NCBI RefSeq assembly: GCF_002076895.1
Contig: NZ_CP020465.1
Coordinates: 4,216,001-4,280,000, forward strand
Length of the DNA stretch: 64,000 nt
From: Cognaticolwellia beringensis
Lineage (GTDB): Bacteria > Pseudomonadota > Gammaproteobacteria > Enterobacterales > Alteromonadaceae
Direction: 5' to 3'
Shown here: positions 58,917-64,000 of the stretch, in pieces
How the letters are laid out: each line of letters begins with the position of its first letter
Position numbering within the stretch: position 1 is the first letter of the stretch
Program-made: the position numbers and the translations under genes
The notes under the pieces: generated by a model
What the model saw: only the letters and a program-made list of their open reading frames with translations
The model's database searches: none
What the model was told of the DNA's origin: nothing

Positions 58917-60626
58917 ATGGCTTCATTTGAATCAAAACCCTATAGTAAGCGCCTATTACAGTTAGTTAGCTGGAGCCACTGGTTCACTTTTTTTAATATT
59001 ATTGCGGCGATATTATTATCGTCAATTTATGTATTTAGTGAATCAATGCCTGACACTTTGTTAGGTAAAACTTATTTAGTAACCACTTGGTTAAGCCATA
59101 TGGCTTTCTTAACTTTTATGAGTTTTGTGCTAATTTTGTTTCCGATCACCATATTGTTCCCTCGAACACGGTTTATTCGGGTTACTGCTTCCATTATTTT
59201 TACCGTCGAATTATTGCTGTTATTACTAGACGCCTTTATTTATACCCGATTAGGTTATCATTTAAATATTTCATCAAGTGCGCCAATCCTAGAACTTATT
59301 AGCAATGAAATTCAGCAAAATAGTCGAGTGTTCTGGTTTATTAGCTTAGTGCTAACCATGGTCATATTATCGTTTGAGCTTATAACGTCAAACTATGCAT
59401 GGAAACACCTGAAAGAATTACAGAAAACCATCTTTGCGCGCTTTGTTGTTATTCCGCTTGTCTGTTTTTTCTTCTTCAGTCACATAATTCATATTTGGGC
59501 TGATGCCAACCTTGAATATGACGTATTACGCCAAGACACGGTATTACCATTGTCTTATCCATCAACGGCAAAAACGCTGTTAACTAAATATGGCATGTTC
59601 GATGAGGTTGATTATATTGCCCGTCGTACAAGTCCGCTGGCTTTTACTGATGCCGTACCTCAATACCCTGTTTATCAAGGCCAATGCCCAAATGATACAG
59701 CATTAAAACAATCTGTTTTTATGGTCATTACAGACCAAACATTACAAACTCAACAGCTGGACAAAATAAAGCAGAGAGTCAAGCGTGGTATACTCTCCCT
59801 TGATAATCATGTTGATAACGCGTTACCAAAAGATGCCTGGTTTAATTTACTTTATAGCCTACCCAGTATTTATAAAAAAGCTTTAATCGAGCAGCATGCT
59901 CAACCGCTGATATTTCAAATTATTGCTCAGAAAAATTTAGCTAAATCATTCACTATTGTCGGTGAAGATAACAGCGAAGCGTCTGTAATAAATTCACATG
60001 GCTTGCTAAGTCTTACGAATGAATTATTCCCAACGACAACAAAACTAGCTGATATATCCAGTTTAATATTCGCCGATAAGTTAAATAGTTACGCCCCTGG
60101 TTTACACATATTTTATTTTAAAGGCGATAATAGCTATCAGTTTGAACTGTTTTTAGATGCCTTAATGTCAGCGCAAAACAAGAAACAAGACGATCAGCAA
60201 AGCAATGATATCCTCTGGATAAGCTCTATTGGTAACAGCACAATCGAGACAAGTTTATCGACTAAACCCGCACTACTTATTTTACCTGACAGTAAAAGTA
60301 GCGCGATCAATAAGCTGACTAGTCATATGGATATGCAGCCTACGTTAATTAAAAACTGGTTAAATTGTGATATCAAAGCAAAAAGCTATAGTAATGGCAC
60401 TGACATTAAAGCATTAAATAATGACCGTATTATTGCTAATACTATGGACAACGGCATTGTGGTCTTTAATAAAGACAAATCAATGTTTGTTGACCAAAAT
60501 GGTAATTTTCAAAGTTACTCTATTCAACTTGCTGCGCCTATTACGGCAAAACCTGATTTTCCATTGATGATTGATGGTGTACATTTTATTAAGCAATTCA
60601 GTAAACAAGCACAGAACGTACAATAA
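58917..60626 (+). CDS. pbgA: PbgA/YejM inner-membrane protein
   Basis: 569 residues. Five membrane helices (about 20-45, 57-80, 87-107, 137-157, 170-195) and a periplasmic sulfatase-like domain (about 240-560). In E. coli YejM (586 residues) senses lipopolysaccharide and controls LpxC via LapB. The sulfatase site has no obvious metal residues, as expected for a non-catalytic member. The gene follows yejL. Confidence 0.93.
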   Translation: MASFESKPYSKRLLQLVSWSHWFTFFNIIAAILLSSIYVFSESMPDTLLGKTYLVTTWLSHMAFLTFMSFVLILFPITILFPRTRFIRVTASIIFTVELLLLLLDAFIYTRLGYHLNISSSAPILELISNEIQQNSRVFWFISLVLTMVILSFELITSNYAWKHLKELQKTIFARFVVIPLVCFFFFSHIIHIWADANLEYDVLRQDTVLPLSYPSTAKTLLTKYGMFDEVDYIARRTSPLAFTDAVPQYPVYQGQCPNDTALKQSVFMVITDQTLQTQQLDKIKQRVKRGILSLDNHVDNALPKDAWFNLLYSLPSIYKKALIEQHAQPLIFQIIAQKNLAKSFTIVGEDNSEASVINSHGLLSLTNELFPTTTKLADISSLIFADKLNSYAPGLHIFYFKGDNSYQFELFLDALMSAQNKKQDDQQSNDILWISSIGNSTIETSLSTKPALLILPDSKSSAINKLTSHMDMQPTLIKNWLNCDIKAKSYSNGTDIKALNNDRIIANTMDNGIVVFNKDKSMFVDQNGNFQSYSIQLAAPITAKPDFPLMIDGVHFIKQFSKQAQNVQ

Positions 60627-60725
60627 TTAGTCGCTTAGCTTAACGGTAACGTTTTTTAATTGCATTCGACTCATAAATCATTAATATAGCTCGCATAAGC
60701 TTTTATCCCCATTAAGCTTATTATT

Positions 60726-60802
60726 CGGGGTATAGCGCAGCTAGGTAGCGCGTGCGTCTGGGGGACGTGAGGTCGCAAGTTCGAATCTTGCTACTCCGAC
60801 CA
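60726..60802 (+). tRNA. proL: tRNA-Pro(GGG)
   Basis: 77 bases with an acceptor stem CGGGGTA/TACTCCG, D-arm AGCGCAGCTAGGTAGCGC, anticodon loop CTGGGGG (anticodon GGG), T-arm with GTTCGAAT, and encoded CCA. A possible promoter is TTGCAT, 16-17 bp, TAATAT upstream of about 60695. Confidence 0.95.
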
Positions 60803-60820
60803 CATTAAGCATTATAAATC

Positions 60821-60864
60821 AGCCACTTAAAGAGTTAACAATAAACTCCTTAAGTGGCTTTTTT
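60821..60864 (+). terminator. tRNA-Pro terminator
   Basis: AGCCACTTAA and TTAAGTGGCT, with an inner AGAGTT/AACTC extension, then six T. Its right half and the 25 following bases recur after the PEP-CTERM gene. Confidence 0.9.
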
Positions 60865-61237
60865 GTGTCTGGCTAACCAAAATATATATTTTAAAATTTT
60901 TTTTGTTAGTCGTTGTATTCACAGGTTGTTAATTTTAGAAAGAGTGCTTATGAATAACGTTGTAATAAACATAAAACCATCTATTAAATACGTAATAATT
61001 GCGATGAATAATATAAAGGCAATACGCGCCGGTGGAAACTGATAGAAAAGTTTTTTGTGTCAGGTTATTTTACAATGTTTTAAATTAAATCATATGTTGA
61101 TCACCATGACATTGAAAATATAGGTATTTAAATTTTGGTAAGGTTTTTGCTTTAGTAAGATAAGGTAAGGTTTTTACTTAAGTAAAGTGTTTACTGTTTT
61201 ACGCTTAGGTAGAGTAATTCATAAAAGGGAATATTAA
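60865..61237. other. Intergenic region before the PEP-CTERM gene
   Basis: 373 bp. A possible 30-codon ORF at 60950-61042 (start MNNVVINIK, with AAAGAG before) is too short to support. AAGGTTTTTGCTTTAGTAAG and a similar AAGGTTTTTACTTAAGTAAA form a short direct repeat at about 61139-61185, perhaps an operator. Starts with GTGTCTGGCTAACCAAAATA, which is duplicated at 62037. Confidence 0.4.
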
Positions 61238-61951
61238 ATGAAATTTAAATTTTTAAAAACTGTATTTGTAAGTTCAATATTGTCCATTTGTTGCTTTATT
61301 AATGTTGCTAATGCAGGGCTAATAAAAAGCTATGATTTCAATGGTGATTTAAGTGACACTATAGGTAATGGTGTAGACATGATAGCTAATGGAGGCTCAG
61401 TAACTGGTGCAGAGTATCATTTTACTAATAACCAAGGCTTAAAGCTAACATCAGCCCTTTCCAATACTTCGGACTACGCAATTGAAATGAGATTACGCGT
61501 TATCGATAGTTTGATTAGTTGGAATAAACTTATTGATTTTAGCAATCTAGTTTCAGATAACGGCTTATATTTACTTAATGGTAACTTTGACTTCTATGTA
61601 TCTGGTAGTAATCCTTTAGGTGGACCAGTTAATTTAAATGAATTTTTTACAATTGCCTTTGTCCGTTCTGCAGGTGTAATTACAACTCATTTTAATGGTG
61701 TAGCCCTTACACCGTTTAATGATTCAAGTAACCAAGCGGTACCATCTGCTAATATCTTGAACTTTTTTGAAGATGATACAGACACAGGTGGAAGAGAATC
61801 GTTTGTAGGTGCAGTTGATTTTATCCGTATTCATGACGATGCATCAACATTCGGTACTGCCCCTATAAATGTCCCAGAACCATCAACGCTGGCTATTTTC
61901 GCATTAGGGATGATTGGTTTAGCATCACGTCGATTTAAGAAACAATCTTAA
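61238..61951 (+). CDS. PEP-CTERM-sorted secreted protein with LamG-like domain
   Basis: 237 residues. A signal peptide (about 1-27) and a concanavalin/LamG-like beta domain (GLIKSYDFNGDLSDTIGNGV onward) are followed by the C-terminal sorting signal VPEPSTLAIFALGMIGLASR, ending in a basic tail. PEP-CTERM proteins are processed by exosortase and placed at the surface or in exopolysaccharide. AAAGGGAA precedes the ATG. Both ends are flanked by duplicated terminator sequence, suggesting that the gene was inserted as a unit after the tRNA-Pro terminator. No exosortase is in the window. Confidence 0.88.
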   Translation: MKFKFLKTVFVSSILSICCFINVANAGLIKSYDFNGDLSDTIGNGVDMIANGGSVTGAEYHFTNNQGLKLTSALSNTSDYAIEMRLRVIDSLISWNKLIDFSNLVSDNGLYLLNGNFDFYVSGSNPLGGPVNLNEFFTIAFVRSAGVITTHFNGVALTPFNDSSNQAVPSANILNFFEDDTDTGGRESFVGAVDFIRIHDDASTFGTAPINVPEPSTLAIFALGMIGLASRRFKKQS

Positions 61952-61991
61952 TAATTTAAAATTAAAAGATAAAAGATAAAAGATAAGAATC

Positions 61992-62037
61992 AGCCACTTA
62001 ACAATAGTTCACATCACTATTGTTAAGTGGCTTTTTT
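61992..62037 (+). terminator. Terminator after PEP-CTERM gene
   Basis: AGCCACTTAACAATAGT and ACTATTGTTAAGTGGCT form a perfect 17-bp stem with a 7-base loop, then TTTTT. The outer 10 bp match the tRNA-Pro terminator. Confidence 0.9.
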
Positions 62038-62128
62038 GTGTCTGGCTAACCAAAATAAAATTTTAAATTATTTTCAAATAATATTATATACATAGGTTAT
62101 TAAAACTCTGATCCCCTCAGTGGATTAC

Positions 62129-63385
62129 TTAACAACTGATCTTCGGTATATCTCGCCACTTGCTGGTGAAGCTAGGCGAAAGAAACTCACGTCGCATGTG
62201 CCACTTCTCAATTCTCCCCTGTGCCGCTAATTGCAAGGTATCATTGCCATAACGATGGTTGATACCGTCATAACAAAGCATCAGCTTTGGGTCGTCCTCA
62301 TTTAGCGAAAATAAATCATGTTGTTGAAACTCACTATTCTCAAGCTCAATGGCTCCCACGCCACAGCGATAAAAATTAACACCATTAGCATAAATACTCT
62401 TAAAAGCAGTTGATATTGCATTGGCAATATATAGCGTATTATCTGTTGCTACCGGAAATTCACACATGATCGATTTGTTATAGTAATTTTCGTCATGAGG
62501 CGAACTCGCAGCAAATATAGCAAGTTTTTTAACGCGCGAATGCTGTTGCCTTAATTTACGCGCTACAATTACACCGTGGCTGACTAGCGCTGTTTTCAAG
62601 TGGTGACTTTCGTTAACACGTTGGCCGAAGCTTCGAGTGGAAAATATTTCTTTCTTCGGTTGCTTAACCTCATCCCAATTTAAACAAACAATACCATTTA
62701 ACTCGTTAACCGTTCTTTCCACAACAACACTAAACTGGCTACGCATAGCTTTAGGTGACTGGTTGGCTAAATCCCATGCGGTAGCTATGCCCAATACATT
62801 TAAACGTTTGCCTAATCGGCTGCCAATTCCCCACACGTCAGTCACGGTCATTTTTGATAACACCTCTTTGCGCGATGCGGCATCATTAACAACCGCTACC
62901 CCGTTATAACCCGGCAGTTTTTTAGCTGCATGGTTTGCGGCTTTGGCTAGAGTTGGTGTTGAGCCAAAGCCAACGCCAACCGGTAAGCGCGTTTCTTGCC
63001 ATACCGCACGGCGTATTTCATGGCCGTATTTATGCCAATCCTTAATTAGCGTGTGGTAATTTTTAAACTGCAAAAACGATTCATCAATTGAGTAAATATA
63101 TTGGTTATCGCAATATCGGCCAATAACATTCATCATTTTATCGCTAAGACTGGCATAAAGTTCGTAGTTAGATGAGCGCACAACCACGTTATGTTTTGCC
63201 AAAAAATGTTTGATTTGAAAATACGGCTTAAACTTGGGCACGCCCAAACGACGAGCAAGAGGACAAGCCGCACAGATACAGCCATCGTTATTGGTTAACA
63301 CAACTACCGGTTTATTTCTTATGGACGGATCGAAGACCTTTTCACAAGAGGCATAAAAAGACACCGCATCCACTAACGCATACAT
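62129..63385 (-). CDS. umuC: DNA polymerase V catalytic subunit UmuC
   Basis: 418 residues, near the E. coli 422. The N-terminus DAVSFYASCEKVF and NNDGC are polymerase landmarks, YSIDESF has the catalytic D and E, and the helix-hairpin-helix region (VWGIGSRLGKRL) is present. The first motif has A where V is usual. It performs translesion synthesis with UmuD'. The start overlaps the umuD stop by 13 bp, so the two are coupled. Confidence 0.95.
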   Translation of the reverse strand: MYALVDAVSFYASCEKVFDPSIRNKPVVVLTNNDGCICAACPLARRLGVPKFKPYFQIKHFLAKHNVVVRSSNYELYASLSDKMMNVIGRYCDNQYIYSIDESFLQFKNYHTLIKDWHKYGHEIRRAVWQETRLPVGVGFGSTPTLAKAANHAAKKLPGYNGVAVVNDAASRKEVLSKMTVTDVWGIGSRLGKRLNVLGIATAWDLANQSPKAMRSQFSVVVERTVNELNGIVCLNWDEVKQPKKEIFSTRSFGQRVNESHHLKTALVSHGVIVARKLRQQHSRVKKLAIFAASSPHDENYYNKSIMCEFPVATDNTLYIANAISTAFKSIYANGVNFYRCGVGAIELENSEFQQHDLFSLNEDDPKLMLCYDGINHRYGNDTLQLAAQGRIEKWHMRREFLSPSFTSKWRDIPKISC

Positions 63386-63786
63386 GCGCTCAGCTCCCTT
63401 GCTGGTCGATGTAATCGTATTGAGCGCGTAACAACGCCTTCTATTTGAAATTCATCTTCTGGGGTAATACTAACCGGTTGGTGCAAAGCTGAAGCAGATA
63501 ATAGCCGCGCTTGTTTTTTATCAATAAATTTGCAGGTAAAACAGCCGTTATAGTTAGCGACAATAATGTCACCGTCTTTTACTTGCTCACTACGATCCAC
63601 TAACAGTAAATCACCATCAAATATGCCAACGCCTTGCATTGACTGCCCTTGTGCCAAACCAATAAAGGTCGCGTCAGGATGAGCAATCAACAGCTGATCA
63701 AGCGACAAGGCTAGTTCTTTATATTCAGCCGCTGGAGATTCGAAGCCGGAAATACCCGCTTCAATATAAATAGGGATAACTTTCAT
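63373..63786 (-). CDS. umuD: UmuD, polymerase V accessory subunit
   Basis: 137 residues. The cleavage region EAGISGFESPAAEY near the start, catalytic Ser in LAQGQSMQGVGIFDGD, and Lys in GCFTCKFID match LexA-type autoproteases. RecA-induced self-cleavage yields UmuD'. It has a LexA box at 63802-63817 upstream, 16 bp from the ATG. It is first in the operon with umuC. Confidence 0.95.
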   Translation of the reverse strand: MKVIPIYIEAGISGFESPAAEYKELALSLDQLLIAHPDATFIGLAQGQSMQGVGIFDGDLLLVDRSEQVKDGDIIVANYNGCFTCKFIDKKQARLLSASALHQPVSITPEDEFQIEGVVTRSIRLHRPARELSACMR

Positions 63787-63801
63787 AACGCATAAATCAT
63801 A

Positions 63802-63817
63802 CTGTACATTTAAACAG
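63802..63817. promoter_or_regulatory. LexA box of umuDC
   Basis: CTGTACATTTAAACAG is a full CTGT-N8-ACAG match, 15 bp upstream of umuD. The overlap with the start region implies repression by LexA in the absence of DNA damage. Confidence 0.9.
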
Positions 63818-64000
63818 TATAATTTAAAGCGTAAAATTGAGAAAGCTTTTTATTAACTGTTCATCTAGTCAGAATAAAGGTGTTTTTAGCGAGCATGGGG
63901 CTATAATACGATGTTTTAGAACCTTCTAACGTAATTTAGGGAGGATGCTACTTTATAACCATCATGTTTATGTTTTAATGACTTTTTCGAAGAGTTTTGA
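63818..64000. other. Right edge
   Basis: 183 bp. A TATAAT lies at 63902-63907 on the plus strand. An open frame from ATG at 63945 runs to the window edge, but AGGGAGG touches the ATG and the spacing is poor, so I do not call a gene. Confidence 0.3.

Noticed and set aside
60950..61042. 30-codon ORF downstream of tRNA-Pro
   Set aside because: It has a modest ribosome site but no recognisable sequence or context support.
63945..64000. Start of a gene at the right edge
   Set aside because: Ribosome-site spacing is poor and only 18 codons are visible.

Overview
The window looks like a chromosomal segment of a low-GC marine gammaproteobacterium of the Alteromonadales, probably Colwelliaceae or a close relative. 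The reasons are AT-rich sequence, the yejK / yejL / pbgA block, pyrC and umuDC in typical gammaproteobacterial form, a HupE/UreJ-anchor pair, and a large acyl-CoA dehydrogenase cluster. This assignment is an inference from gene content; no search was run.

Region 1 (1-5.5 kb) is a block of integron gene cassettes, all read on the minus strand. Several are separated by attC-like hairpin sites. No integron integrase is in the window, and the upstream end of the array stops at about 5.5 kb. The cargo is a phospholipase-D-like protein, two proteins of unknown function, a putative ADP-ribosyltransferase-like protein, a HEPN-like protein and a DUF4062 protein. Two miniature inverted-repeat elements sit exactly at attC core sites. 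A 29-codon leader ORF precedes and overlaps the first cassette gene.

Region 2 (5.9-25.3 kb) is a genomic island. An intact tRNA-Ser(TGA) gene lies at 25196-25286 (minus). A perfect 66-bp copy of its 3' part lies at 6428-6493, so about 18.7 kb is bracketed by direct repeats typical of integration into a tRNA anticodon loop. Outside and inside these borders are 118-bp tandem units, each a decayed tRNA-Ser tail plus a terminator hairpin. The island carries (a) a two-component system divergent from an operon of an Lgt-like/TlpA fusion, a DsbG-like protein, an RND pump and its adaptor, with a PmrA/QseB-type box between them, and (b) a BlaI/M56-regulated heavy-metal efflux operon (TolC-like, CzcB, CzcA, HupE/UreJ, anchor protein, DUF6488, lipoprotein). 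A BlaI-type dyad lies upstream of blaI, and a close copy lies at the 5' end of the TolC-like gene.

Region 3 (25.5-41 kb) is mostly core metabolism and transport: a MATE exporter, SulP, a second HupE/anchor pair, FetB, a Xre/RES toxin-antitoxin pair, an acyl-CoA dehydrogenase, a nitroreductase, a degenerate receiver-hemerythrin protein, a crotonase and a VWA/MoxR pair. Region 4 (41.4-52.4 kb) is a minus-strand fatty-acid/acyl-CoA catabolic cluster, with a divergent LysR regulator at 53 kb. Region 5 (54-64 kb) holds a cupin, an M23 peptidase, a QueD-like protein, pyrC, yejK, yejL, pbgA, tRNA-Pro(GGG), a PEP-CTERM protein flanked by duplicated terminator sequence, and a LexA-controlled umuDC operon.
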